Assembly: GCF_002865645.1 (NCBI RefSeq)
Contig: NW_020194546.1
Coordinates: 186,001 to 250,000, forward strand
DNA length: 64,000 nt
Origin: Hyaloscypha bicolor E
Lineage: Eukaryota; Ascomycota; Leotiomycetes; Helotiales; Hyaloscyphaceae
Direction of reading: 5' to 3'
Made by a program: the position numbers and the translations under genes. How positions within the stretch are numbered: position 1 is the stretch's first letter; every line of letters starts with the position of its first letter. Positions 11,969 to 23,932 of this stretch are shown here, piece by piece. The notes beneath the pieces are model-generated. The model saw only the letters and a list, made by a program, of their open reading frames with translations, was not told where the DNA came from and did no database searches.

Positions 11969-14662
11969 TTACATGTCGAATTGCCCGCCGTTGAACATGT
12001 TGCTATCTTCGTTGGTGCCGGTCCGGACGATACCGCTCATTCGGTCACTCCGTCGCTTGTCGGGAATATCATTTCGGTCTTCCCAGTCATCTTGATGTTT
12101 CTCATCTTCGTCCATGCTCTCGTCCTCGTCTCTGATGCGACCTTGCATATGCTCATCTATCGAGCTCTCATCGACGAAGGTGAAGCCCTTGAAGTTAGCC
12201 TGCATGGTTGGCGACAAAGGCGTTGATGTAGCCACACCCGCTGCCAAAGCTGCAGCACGAGCATTGAGTGACGATGCTCCGTTCATCAGAGCATTGGTAA
12301 ACTCGGGATCAAAGTTTGATGTGTCCGTCTCATCCTTCAGCTTCGGCTTGAACGGTGGCGTGATCAACTTCTTTGTCAACGCCTCCCAGTCGATATCAGC
12401 GAAGAATGGATGCCTCTTCAACTCTTCCGCGTCATCAGTCGCCCCGAGTCTGTGTTTGGGGTTCCGGTTGAGAAGACCCTTCACAAAGTTGCGCCCCTCG
12501 GTAGTTAGTGTGTCTCGTGGGAAGCGAACCTTTCCGAAAGCAATGTTCTTGTACATTTGTTGCGTGTCTTCTGCATAAAACGGACTCCACCCGCAGCACA
12601 TTTCGAAAACGAGAACCCCCAGGGACCAGAAGTCTACCATCTTAGTGTATCCGGCTTCGTCCAAAAGTACTTCTGGGGCCAAGTATTCGGTTGTGCCACA
12701 GAACGTATTAGTTGTGGCATTCTTGGTCAAGTTTGCTTTGGACAGGCCGAAATCGCACAAAGCAATGTGTCCGTTGGCATCCAGCAATATGTTTTCCGGT
12801 TTCAAATCCCGGTAGACAATGTCGTGCATGTGAAGGTGTTGGAGAGCAAGAATCAGCTCAGCAATGTAGAACTTCGCCCGCTTTTCATCGAATCGTCCTT
12901 CCTTTTGCAGATGCCAGAACAGTTCGCCGCCAGACATGTAGTCTGTAACCAAATAAAGATCCGTGGGTGTCTGGAAGGAGAATTTGAGTCCCACAATGAA
13001 TGGTGAGTCCGCCATAGCTGTTCTGACCAGGATGTTCCGCTCTCCAACTGTGTGTGCAACTTCCTTCTTTTGAACGATCACCTTCTTTTGAAGAACCTTC
13101 ATGGCGTAGATTCGCTTCGTATCCTTCTTTCTAACTTGATAAACTTGGCCGAAGGTTCCCTTCCCAATAAGCTTCAGAATCTGGAAATCTTCTGGGCCAT
13201 AATGGCGCTTCTCTGTCCGTTGGAACGTGATCTCAACATAAATTTCGCCAGGAAGACCCGTATCGGTGTCGTTCCTACCACGAAGTGGAAACCAGCCTTT
13301 GAGGGGTGCATTGTTCTCGGTGAGATTCGCTTCGAGGTCTACATGACCAAGAAATTCTTCCACGACGCTGCTTCTATCATAAATCGTGATGTTGACACGT
13401 GCATCAGAGCCAACCACATCACTGGATGATTGTTAGCACGGTCAGAACATTCAACAGACCGCAACTTACAAGATTGCTTCGGTATCCCACTTCGGGTTGG
13501 TCATAGACCTACGGCCCTTACTCTTGAAATCGCGGTAGTCCGAAAGGCTGGTGTTACTGCTTTGTCGACTCTTCATAGGGATAGCCATTGGTCGACCCGA
13601 ATCGCTTCCGGATCTCATAATCGGAATGCCACCCATCGGACTGCTTGTTGTTCCCTGATCTTCTTCCTCTTCCTTCCCGGGTAAAGGTCCTTTCGATACC
13701 AATTCATTTCGTTGGAAGACGGCTACAACATAGGGATCTCTGCTCTTTCGTAAACCTCGCGCCTCGGCGATCTTTACTGTAAGCTTTCCTTTCGGTGCAG
13801 GCGCCGGAGCTCCGGTCGCGGGAACTAAAATTTGTGAAGGGACAGCCTCGGCCGTGGTTGATTTTGCATCTTTTCCATTCTGAGCATTTGCGTGATCTGA
13901 TCCGCCGCTAGCATCCGATTTGTTGGTCTGATTTGACAATGCGCGCGTGGGAGTGGCCGGAGTGCTCTTTTCCGCGTCATCTGTTAGCTTTTTGAGCCGA
14001 TCATACGACGGTGACTCGTGAAAATCAGAGTATAAGCGGGAATGTGAAGGGGTGTTAGGGGAGGTAGAGCAGTTGCTGGGGTTAGAGAAATGTGCAGCGT
14101 GAACATTGGAAGCCGTCACAACACTCGAGAGCGGATTCATCAAGGAGGCTCTTCGAGCGCTTGACGGAATTGATTCCGATATACTCTTGTGATGTACGGA
14201 AGATGAGGTAGCCAACTCCCCCGCATTGACTCCCTCATCCTCCGAGCTTGAGGAATTGCTCAACTTCAGCTTGTGCAGTGATGGTGGCTGGGAAACGGGT
14301 GGTGTCGGGTAGGGATGCAAGCCACTTGTTCGGAATTTTTCTGGTGCAGGCTGAAGCGGAGCTTCTGCTTCTTGAGAGTCACTCGCAGGCTCATTGCTTG
14401 AGTCTGGCGTGGCCTTCGGGAGCACCTCATCACCCCTCGCAGAGGTCGAAACATCGCTCCCCATGACGGAGCTTTCAAAATGACCAGAGTTTGGACGTGT
14501 AGAAGACGCAGAACCAACCTGTCCAAAATAACTGTGCATTATGCCAGGTAACCGCTTGTCTGAAGGGTCAGGCTGAGGAGTAGCGACACCGGAGCGGGGA
14601 ATATCGGAGTCATCGCCATTCTCGTTGTCCTCCCTAAAATGAAGTCCATTAGCAAAGGCCAT
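11969..14662 (-). CDS. sch9: AGC-family serine/threonine kinase Sch9 (C2 + kinase)
   Basis: Exon 1 is 13470..14662 and exon 2 is 11969..13421; the 48-nt intron joins in phase to give 881 aa. Sch9 is the TORC1-regulated S6-kinase-like AGC kinase controlling growth, ageing and stress responses. The first ~330 residues are Ser/Pro-rich and disordered. A C2 domain spans the intron (about 330-470). The kinase domain has GKGTFG, the lysine in YAMKVL (~K506), YRDLKPEN (~D603), DFG (~D621) and a T-loop NTFCGTTEY (~T637). The AGC tail has a TPLSPT turn motif and a hydrophobic motif FKGFTF (~T812), the TORC1-type site. C2 plus AGC kinase plus both tail motifs is diagnostic. Yeast Sch9 is 824 aa. Confidence 0.95.
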
Positions 14663-15124
14663 GATGGGACAAATAAGGCAGCAGCGCGCGAATAATTAAT
14701 TGAGGGAGGAAACATTGAGGTATTTAAGACATCGGAATAGAGAAAAAGGTCGAATGGATGCAAGGATCGCGACTGAGCCAATGCTCCATAATCAGAAAAT
14801 TCTTTCATTCGGCGACCAAATTGCAGGAGGACGCCGTGTACGGTGCTCTGCCCTGCGTGGGTGCGCCCAGCTTCTACCGATTGCCGCATTGATAAGACCC
14901 CTCGTCAACTTTGACGTTGAGGCATGTACAAGAGACATCATCATGACAGCAGCACCCGGACGCGGACGAGAACACGGGCACAGGTGGTGCAAAGGGGATC
15001 TGTGCAAAACTCCGCGCCCTCGTCCTGCTGGAATGATCGCAGCCCCGAAATCACCACTTGTGTGTACCCCAACGCGGCGCGACCCCTCGGTGAAGGAACA
15101 GAAGCCAAGTATTTTGCCCTCGTA

Positions 15125-15181
15125 CCTTGACATCATTGCTTGCGTAGCCCGCTTGAGCAGGTCTCCGTCGTTCCCAGCCAT
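15125..15181 (-). other. Short ATG-initiated peptide motif upstream of SCH9 (possible uORF or small first exon)
   Basis: On the minus strand an ATG at 15181 opens a frame whose first 19 residues contain GDLLKRATQAMMSR, followed at once by a donor-like GTACGAG. The same segment recurs, at roughly 80% base identity over about 60 bp, at 54904-54960 in the last exon of the multidomain gene. It sits about 520 bp upstream of the SCH9 start in the same orientation. It could be a uORF or first exon of an SCH9 transcript, a remnant of another gene, or chance. No acceptor near 14662 clearly joins it to SCH9. Confidence 0.3.
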
Positions 15182-15606
15182 CGCGCACTGCTCTTTGTGC
15201 GCACTGCCAGTCTGTGTATCGCGATGTAAAAATTCGGCGCCGTGTGGAAGTGTCCGTGGCCGTCGTCGTTGGCTGTGGGGATTGTGGCCAGGTACTTAAT
15301 GTCAGTTCCCTCGCACTCGCCGAACGGAAGGGTCGAGAAGGTTGCGGGTGGCGAGACCGAGTTCGTTTTTCTCAGCAGCTTCGAACCGCAGCGAAGGCGA
15401 TTTCGAAGATGGAGATCCTGCGTCGCAGCTGGCGCAGAGTGAAGAGTTTGTTGGGTGTGAGGAGAGGAAGGGAAGACTCGGAAGAAGGTTCGCGTTCAAA
15501 TTCAAATTCGGAGGTACCTTCTCAGCCTAGCACTTCATTCAGGTAGTTGGAAATGGCGATTGATGGCCAAAGCCTCGTTCGCTCGCTCGCTACGTAGTGA
15601 CGCTAC

Positions 15607-15650
15607 CACGCCCACACCCACACCCACGTCCACGCCCACGCCCACGCACA
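15607..15650. repeat. CCCACR hexamer minisatellite
   Basis: About seven imperfect units of a CCCACA/CCCACG-type hexamer in tandem, within the divergent upstream region of SCH9. Confidence 0.8.
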
Positions 15651-17037
15651 GCGCAACACTGGCAGGCCCGACAGGGCAGGCCAGAACTCAAATGTCAGTC
15701 GTCAGGTATGAAGGGCCGAGCAGCACAGCCTGTGCACGACGTGCCGGCTTGCTGTTCCTGCTTTTCTGACTCGCGGAGGCGAGTCGCCGCCGTGGAGATT
15801 GGATGCAATGACAGCGGTGGTCCTGCAGCCCGGCGCCGGAGTGCTGGTCATAGATGTGCACGGAGGTAGTGAGGCATCAATAAAAGAGGGCCCTGGAGGG
15901 AGAGAGGGAGGAGAGAGGCCGCGAGAGAGGGCAGGCGGGTAGGCTGGCAGGCTCGCAGGCTGAGGGAGGCGGTGTTTATGTAGTTCTATATGTTCCCAGA
16001 ACATTGGCCGTGTGGCCGGATGCCCGAATGTGAGAGCTTAGAGCTGTTGGGCGGCCTAGGCCACACCGAAGGCTGGGAGGGAATCGGTGGTGAGGACTCG
16101 ACCACATGCGCTGGGAAGGGCAGGACTTAATCTTCACCTCCCTGGCCACTCCCGTCCCGTGCAGCTGTTCAACAAAACAAAAAAGGGTTGTGATCCTGTG
16201 TGTTGCCGTCTGCTGGGCTAACGTCATATGTCCGATTTCATACGATGATACGAGGCGGCAGCTATTTATGGGAGGGAGAGCACAGATTTCAAGGGGTCGA
16301 AGGAGGACAAGAAAGAAGGTCAAGTGTGGTGCTCGTGGGGCAGGTCACACAGGGCAAATTTCTCTCGAGCTGATTATTCTGACCATCTCCAATATAAAAG
16401 CTGCATCTCAGCCCCGTACGCATTGCTGCGTGCGGTCGGGGTGAACGAGAGCTGACCTAAGACCCTCCAATGTAACGCTCCCGACCACAGCAGCGCAAAC
16501 CAACAGGAGGAAGTGGCAGAGGACAGCGTCTGGTGGTCAGAGTCATAATCGAATGGTATTTGCGTACACGGCTTTCCTGGCTGCCATTCGAGCATCTCGA
16601 ATCTTGGTCAGGATCCCCACTTCGAAGCCGTGACACCTCTCATGTGATCGAAACTTGAATCCTGTATTCGTAACGTTTGTGAAGCTGGTGGAGAGACGCG
16701 GCCGATGGCAGGACAATCTGGGAGCCTTACATGCGGCAGTTACAACTTCAGTAACGTGGTACGGGTTCAAACCATTCCGAAGGGCGTCAATTACCACCGG
16801 TGCCGATGTTTGATGTTCTTTGGAAAGTGAGGAATGGATGCGGAATGGGAGAAGGAAGTTCCAGGGTGACATACCTGGCATGAATGGAGAACCGTAATTT
16901 TGCCGAAATCGTTAGCGGCTTCCTTAGCGTACTTTTTGAACTTCGTGAATTCGCGTCTTCTTTCAGATCGCGACAATCCGACATCTCCCTCAAGCATATT
17001 GCACCAAAACGAATTGAAGTGTCTTGACCTCGACAAA

Positions 17038-18714
17038 ATGGGTAGGCGACCAGGTAGAGCTGCGGCCAAGAATGCTGCTGCTGCTTTGAGTGAGTCTGCT
17101 TTCTCCATTACGCATGGCGCATGAAGCCGTGGCTAACATCCCTTCCCTAGAAAACACCCCGCAAAACTACGATGATGCCGAAGACGAGCAAATGCAGGAT
17201 GTGGGAACCTCCGAAGCTGGAAGTCCCCCCGAGATTGAGGAAGATAATGGAGAAGAGGAAGAAGAGGAAGAAGAAGGCACCCCAGCCGTTGAATCCGAAC
17301 CTGCATCAGCACCAACTACTCCAGTCCCAGAACCTGTCGTTCGCAAGAAGAGATTAGGCAGACCGCCGAAGAATAGGCCAGCAGATTGGGACACCCAAGA
17401 TGGAGATAATAATAATTCCGAGGCAGGCACGCCAGCAAAGCGAGGCAGGGGAAGAGGTAGTGGATTTGGGCGAGGCGGAGGACGCTGGGCACGACGCGGA
17501 GGACCCTCGCATGTTACACAACAACCCGTCGACAAGGAAGGGAACATGATGGACGTAATTGATGATGAGGTTGAGCTGCCAGAGGACGCGGAAGGCGAGA
17601 CCAAGGTCGACAAGATGGGTCACCTGCAAGGCGGACGAGATTATCGGTGCAGAACATTTACGGTCTACGGCAGGGGCTCACGACTCTACATGTTGTCTAC
17701 GGAGCCTGCAAGGTGTGTAGGATTCCGAGACAGTTATCTCTTCTTCACCAAGCACAAGCGCCTATTCAAGATCATCATCGACGACAACGAGAAGCGCGAC
17801 ATGATCGAGCGCGAGCTCATCCCGCACTCTTACAAGGGCCGTGCTATTGGTATCGTTACCGCGAGATCAGTCTTCCGCGAATTCGGTGCTCAGATCATAG
17901 TCGGAGGAAAGAGAATTATCGATGATTACGAGGTCACGAAGGCGCGAGAGGATGGAGTTGTCGAGGGCGAGATTGCGGATCCCAATGATATCATCAAGCC
18001 TGGCGAGGAGTACAACAAGAATCAATATGTTGCTTGGCATGGTGCGAGTTCTGTCTACCACACAGGCGCGCCAACGGTTCCATTGCAGGCCGGGAAGATT
18101 CCGGATGGCAAGAAGAGAAAAGTCATGATCAATGATGTCAATTGGCAGTTGGAGCACGCTCGAGAGGCAAGGTATGTGGAAACTTGCTACTTCAGTTTGC
18201 AGTCCTAACAACTTGTAGTCGATTCAATGCTGCTCTCGGCGCTCTACGTCGTGCGAACCTCAATGGCATCTACGATATACACACCAACGTCATGCATTAC
18301 CCGAAGACAATGCAACCAACACATGCCCGTTGGGAGCAAATCGATGACAATGAGGTCGAAGCCAAGTCACGTCTCGCGAGTGGCCACACAGAAGATCACG
18401 AAGATGGCGAAGAGAAGAGCATGTTCACTCCCGTGAAGCCTATCTATTCCAAGAACTTCTTGGTCGTGGATACAGTCTATGAATCTGCCCCAGCGGTCGG
18501 TCTCGGTGTTCCTGGCCCTGACGGTGATACTTACGACTTGGGCTTTAATGGCCTGTCAAGTGTTTCTGATGATATCAAGGATGAGCTTCCTCCGGAATGT
18601 CGCAAAGCTTTCGAGGAAGCTTTGGAGAAGGAGTTGCAGTGGAAGAGCAAATGGGGAACCGAGACTCAATTTGGGCACCGAAGGGCACCAAAGATCGATA
18701 AGGGAATGGTTTGA
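17038..18714 (+). CDS. rsc7: RSC7/Swp82-type chromatin-remodelling complex subunit
   Basis: Exons 17038..17089, 17151..18171 and 18219..18714 join in phase to give 522 aa. RSC7 (Npl6) and Swp82 are paralogous subunits of the RSC and SWI/SNF nucleosome remodellers. The N-terminus has an AT-hook-like GRPPKNRP motif, acidic runs and an RGRG-rich stretch. The conserved CRC-subunit domain starts near GRDYRCRTFTVYGRG and includes GFRDSYLFFTKHKRLFK and YHIT-equivalent blocks ending near ARWEQI. The C-terminus is hydrophilic. The very short first exon (17 codons) is accepted because the phase fits and it supplies the only upstream ATG. Most filamentous ascomycetes have a single homologue, so RSC7 versus Swp82 cannot be separated. 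Confidence 0.9.
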
Positions 18715-19177
18715 GATGCCTTTTGCTTTGTAGGATTGATGATGGCAGTATCTCTGGCGTTACGCAAGGATATCGGCGCGGTCCCAAGAACGGCCGAGGT
18801 TACACACGAATCACGTGGCTTGCATTGCAGTGAGCAAAGGCGCTGGCCTGGAAAAGTCCACGAAAGTCTAAAATGGAGCTAGACAGGTAGATCTGAATAA
18901 GAGCCCTTAATCGTAACTCTCGCTTCTTCAACTGTGATGTGAACTTCAAGGGTCCCAAAATCGGAAGCTAAAATAGAATCGCGCTAGTAAACTCCAAATG
19001 CAGATATCGTGACTCGACGTCTCCAAAATTATCCAACCACAGGGAACAACATCCAAGCAAACTCACAACCAGATCCGAAATCAAGCTCCACAACTCTCAG
19101 TCTTACAGACTTCCAACAAAACCCACTCCGCTCAAATTACAGCCAATATTTGACTATTCACCCCTCCAACAGCAAAG
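18715..19177. other. Short intergenic region
   Basis: Holds the 3' end of the RSC7-like gene and the promoter and leader of the deaminase-fold gene. Nothing else is recognised. Confidence 0.5.
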
Positions 19178-20853
19178 ATGTCTCCACGCAACGATATGTA
19201 CCTCTCCCTTTGCCTCGCTCAGGCCGAACTCTCTCCCCTTCACTACCGCCACGGCTCGATCATCGTCCGTGGTGGGAAGGTGATTGGCCAGGGTTTCAAC
19301 AACTATCGTCCTGGGTTCGATGGTGGCGCTCTCAAATCTGGCGTTCTCCTCGATGGTCCCGCCATTGCTGAGCTGAAGCAGCGTTTGAAGTCTAAGCCAA
19401 AGTCAAAGAATAAGCCGGACCATCAGCAGGACGATGCCACATTTACGCCATTTGAGTCTTCGGGTTGCGGTCCTCACGCAAACGTGAACCTCTCCATGCA
19501 TTCGGAGATGATGGCTATCCGCTCCGCTCTCTCGCTCTCGTCGGGCACCTTGTCCTCTCAAACCTCGGCTCGCTCAGCGAAGTGCTTCGAAAAACCGTGC
19601 TTCAAGTTACCGGGTGATTCTAAAAAACGAAAAGCCCGAGCACGCGGTCTCAAAGCCTACGCAGCAGCAGTCTGCGCCGAGGCGGCCACGTCAGGCACCG
19701 GCAAAGCCTACAGTGGCAAGTTCTCTATTCAAAAGTCGGGTTTTGAACCCTCTACATCTCAACCAGGTCACCAAGAAGAACGACAACAAGTCCAACATCA
19801 AGGAGGAGGACAACGAGTTTCAGAAGGAGATGGTGATGGTGAACGTGGCCTTGAACACATGGAAAAGCGCCGAGAAACACCGACCAAAGAAGAAGTATGG
19901 GTATCACTATCAGACTGGGTATCAGTACGAGGCGGATCACTATCAAAAGCCTCAACACAAGCCCTATCAACATAAGTGCGGTTCAGAGCCGCAACTGTCC
20001 AAAGTCAGTGTAAAGAATTTACGAACTCCAGATACGCCATCAACTCGCAGCGATGATGACTCAGTTAGTTCAAGAAGTATCAAGTATAAGGCGAGAAATC
20101 CTTCCCTATCTCAAAATCGAGATCTAACAGTCCACAGCCTCCCAAGAAACCGCCTCTAGCCCCTCCAAAGCCACAACAAATCCTCATCACCAAGAAGAAC
20201 TCTCTTAACACCAAAGCTGACGTGAAGGAACGCACCAAGGACTTCCGTCTAAAGGGTTCTGATCTCTACGTTGCCAGGCTCGGGACCTGCCAAGTTACTC
20301 CTCCCATGGACCCAAAGCCGCATACGTCCACTCCTCCAACTCCAACTCTCTCACCAAAATCCGAGCCCGCATCTCTCTACGACGAGCTCACATCTATCTC
20401 CCGCACTCCATCTCCCTCAACATCTCCGCCCAACCCACCACCCATGGCAACGCCCGAGGTCCGTGCCTCTCGTCCCTGTTACAGATGCGTGAGTGCTATG
20501 CACGCCGTGGGCATCAAGCGAGTCTTCTGGACGAACGCAGATGGGGGGTGGGAGGGCGCGAAGGTTCGAGATCTGGTTGAGGCGCTGGAGAATGGCATTG
20601 AGAGTGATGGGGATGGTCCTGGGACGGGGCAGGAGAATAAGGGGGTGTTTGTTACGAAGCATGAGGTAAGCTTATTTTTACAGCAAATTCCTGTCTCTTA
20701 TTTGAGAGCTCAGAGCCTGGGAGCTTTACAGGAGCTTGCATTTGTCCTTGGAGCTCGGCTCCCCAGCTCCTGAGATCCCTCTCAAAAATCGGGAAACGTC
20801 CATACTAATTCGATGATTAGGTCCTGATGTTGAAAAGAATTATGGGGTTTTAA
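19178..20853 (+). CDS. Cytidine/deoxycytidylate-deaminase-fold protein with a long insertion; apparent frame change near 19765
   Basis: The N-terminus matches a zinc deaminase: LHYRHGSIIV, then M107-H-S-E110, the His/Glu zinc and catalytic motif. The second motif, P-C-Y-R-C at 20474-20488 (Cys ~418 and ~421), completes the site. About 300 low-complexity, Lys/Gln/Pro-rich residues separate the two halves. The later exons 20131..20665 and 20821..20853 join in phase. Between about 19750 and 19770 the coding-like frame moves by one base, and no GT-AG intron in the right phase fixes this. The product would be ~490 aa if one base is extra. The substrate is unknown: it could act on a nucleoside, nucleotide or RNA. 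An AID/Tad-type assignment is not supported. Confidence 0.75.
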
Positions 20854-23483
20854 GTTGCTGCGAGGGGACTGGAGTAGGGAAGTGGTTTGAGTTTTCAATT
20901 TCGATGTTCCGCAAAGGAGAGAGTGCGAGACGTTCCAATTCATTTTCATTCCTGCTCTGCTGTCCCAAATCCAGACATCTTCCAAGAGGAATGTCCCACT
21001 ACCTTCTGTATAACGCCTGGTTGAAGATACATTTCCCATTCTTTATCTTGCGCTCCCAGAGTCCACATCCCCAGAGGTCCGATTATCTGGAACATCACCG
21101 TTTAATGTCCTCTTCAGCTTGGGGCCTTCAGCCCTTGCCTTCGCATTCACGCAGTTCTAACGAGATCTCCCTACATCGCTCCCTGACCCCTTCTTTATCC
21201 TCGTTACTACAAACAATCACGAACAATGGCATCATATGAGAGGTCGCTCTATGTAGCCTTTCGCACACCCATCCATTACTCGGTATAAAACTGCCAAGCA
21301 GGTCACTATGCAAGTAAGATTACCTCAACGATGCACAAATAGTCTCTGCGGACCAACCAAGATGTCCCAACTCAAAACCACGGTCATCTTCCCCCAAGCT
21401 ACTACCATTCTATCAGCGAAGCCCATGAGGTTATGATCACTGCATGCAAGCGTGAGTCGTTCGCAGGGAAGCTTAAGAATGTGAAAATTTCACCTAATGT
21501 TTGCTTCTGTTGTCATTCAGCGATTTTTTTGTCAAGTGACCGGTGTTTCCGTAGGAAGTATAAAGAGCGATTGTTGGTATGGCCAGCTTGCAACACGGGA
21601 AGTGTTGAACTTGTCAATCGTCATTCTCGCCAAGGATTACGCACCGCCTACCCTCATTGAGTGAGAGCCTGGCTATAGACAAGGAACTTCACGCAAAGCT
21701 GCACGACCATCAAGGGGCGTCAAGGACCACTAGTGCTGCGCGTTGACCCTTTTCTCTCTTGGCTTTAGTAATAGCCTCTCGACCTTTTGCTTTTGTTGTC
21801 AATGCGTCTTTTACTGTCAAAGTCTTCCATGGCGTTCATGATTTATCTTTCCCTCCCTGCTCGAGTTTCACGGTCCGAAGCGGTGACTCTAAAAATTGCA
21901 ACAACTCGATTAAAGCTGGAAAGCTTTTATAGAGTATTCAAGAGCATTACCGAGCGAATTCAAACTGTCTCATACATATATGCAACGAAGGGAGTATATC
22001 TCCAGCCTTCTTTTCTATAATGACGGCGAGTATTTAAGATAGGGGTATCACGTGATATAAACTCCTGGGTGTCTATAAAATGATTTCCCCACCCGCTAAG
22101 ATTGGAATCACACCTAATTCAACAAAGGAATATACAAGACGAGTTGCCAAGGGACGATGAACCAGCCATTAATGACGTGGACATATCCGGAGGCGAATCT
22201 TGGGATTTAAACTCGGACACTCCCTCCTCCCAAAAGCATCGCACCGCCGTTGCAGCAAATGTTGGTCTGACTTCGGAGGAAGGAAGTCCTGGAAGATCAC
22301 TGTGTTAGGGCTGATCGACAACTCAAGATTTTACGTCTCTCTACCTCGCTTTCCTAGTATCCTTCCAAGACGATATACTTTCCGCTTCTTCGTCTCATTA
22401 GTTTAGATGATCTTTTCATTACCTAGTTAGCTCCTGCTGTCACGGCGACGACAGGATGGCCCTATATCAAAGCAAGGCATGTGTCTTGCTTGCTGCTCCA
22501 ATATCTCCGAGCGAATGTACCGTAGTCTCCAGCGGAATGAAGCGCTTGTGAACTACTCGTGTGCCTGAACAAGACATTGCAGCCACTTCTGCAACGTGAA
22601 CGAAACTCGCTGTTTATCTGCAGTTCTGTGGGTTACGGGCAGCGGCATCTTTTTTATCAGCGAAATTTGTGCTCAATCTCTTTCTCCTACTAACGCGCTG
22701 CACAGAGACTTTCAAACTTGCAAGAGCGACTGGTGATGCTCGACTTAACAGGCTACAACCCGCATAATAGTGTCATTTAAGGAAAAGGTCCTTCCAGTAT
22801 TGCTAGGCAGGGTGAGCAACCACTCCCGGAAGAATTCCCAATTTGGAGAGACCAACTCTGTTGGAAACTGCGGCGCTTCAGTGAGGAGTAATTGGCTCTG
22901 ACATGAGGCTGATGGTTTGGTGAAGGTGAAGTTAGCTGACAGCAATTATTTACTGTCAGTTTCCAGATGAAGCAGAATAGAAATCCATTAGGTGATACTT
23001 CTCAGGATATTGAAAATTCCGCGTAACTTTACCTTTTGCGTTGCTCGACCTAGCTAGCTAGTGTCAGTATAGTCCAGCCTTGATGGAGCTTCTTAGCGTT
23101 CTCCTGCTATGTTCACATCGATCTTGTTCTTAGAGAATGGATGTCTATTTATCGATCCTTAAAATGGGTGTTCGAATTTGATTTACTCGTGAAGTCATCT
23201 ACTTTTCCGGGGACTTAATTTCTACCAGTCCAACATTCTAGGATTCTGGGGAGATGGAACAAGTGGATGGTTGGAGGAGAAATTCTGAGTGGCTTCGAAC
23301 TCAAGCCGAGAATTGAACTTGAGTGGGGTTGATCTCGTTGACTGCTCGGCTTTGAACTCGAACATTGAGCAGACGAGAGGCAACTTCAAAGATTGTTTGG
23401 CCGCATAACTTTGTTTCTTTTGTTTCCTCGAACGTATTATATCATTACATCTTCCTGTCGTTCATTTCGCCTCGACTGCATCT
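20854..23483. other. 2.6-kb intergenic region
   Basis: No gene is supported. Open frames are under 110 codons, lack recognisable motifs, and do not join through plausible introns. Confidence 0.5.
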
Positions 23484-23932
23484 CTACGCAGAAGAAATCG
23501 TGACTGTAAAAGGAGCAATTTGGTCGCAAAAAAAGCCAACCTGCCCATTCCCTCCAGCATGGCAGTAAACAGGAACATGATCAGCCTCCCCGTACAATCC
23601 GAATCTTTTTTTCATTAGCATTTCATTCTATCGCCCATAGTCATTCTCAAAACTTACGCAATACCAAGCTCCTTGTACAGCCTCAAGCCGTAGACACTGT
23701 GGCTTCCATTAACCGCAAATCGGTATTTGCTGTTGCCGCATAGAGCAACTGAGTAGTTGACCAAGGCCGAGCCGTTTGCTGAACATGTGACATTGGCGGG
23801 TTGGAGAGTCAATTCGGCGGCCTGAATACCGTCATTGTCCCTAATGGTGAGGTTCTCGACAGTGACGGTTTCGTTGGATGCTGCTGCGAAGGCTGCGAAG
23901 ACAGCTAGAGCGGCGATGGTAGAGAAACGCAT
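23484..23932 (-). CDS. Small secreted Cys protein, Alt a 1 / Hrip-like (hypersensitive-response-inducing type)
   Basis: Exon 1 is 23658..23932 and exon 2 is 23484..23604; the 53-nt intron joins in phase to give 131 aa. Reading only the first exon would stop at 92 residues and lose the conserved C-terminus. A signal peptide covers about residues 1-19. The mature part has four cysteines (C50, C65, C106, C118), fitting two disulfides, and six N-glycosylation sequons (N20, N27, N47, N53, N59, N75). The blocks CGNSKYRF, YKELG and VPVYCHAGG resemble fungal hypersensitive-response-inducing proteins of the Alt a 1-like beta-barrel family, which are secreted and recognised by plants or are allergens. 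The fold is inferred from motif recall. The plant-interaction role is inference. Confidence 0.78.

Larger units (their letters stand above)
14663..17037. other. Long divergent upstream region between SCH9 and RSC7
   Basis: A 2.4-kb stretch between divergent start codons. No full gene is supported. It holds a hexamer-type minisatellite (15607-15650), a purine-rich plus-strand tract (~15890-15965), and on the minus strand an ATG-initiated short frame (15181 downward) whose first 19 codons resemble codons near the end of the gene at 49261-55022. Long leaders are common for signalling kinases, so part of this may be SCH9 5' UTR. Confidence 0.5.

Noticed and set aside
11545..11994. 149-codon plus-strand frame overlapping the SCH9 stop
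   Set aside because: Overlaps the SCH9 3' end, no domain and no coding-like usage.
14700..15299. 199-codon plus-strand frame
   Set aside because: No motif, Arg/Cys-rich random composition, antisense to the probable SCH9 leader.
16755..16780. tRNA B-box-like GGTTCAAACC
   Set aside because: Upstream sequence does not fold as a tRNA and lacks an A box.
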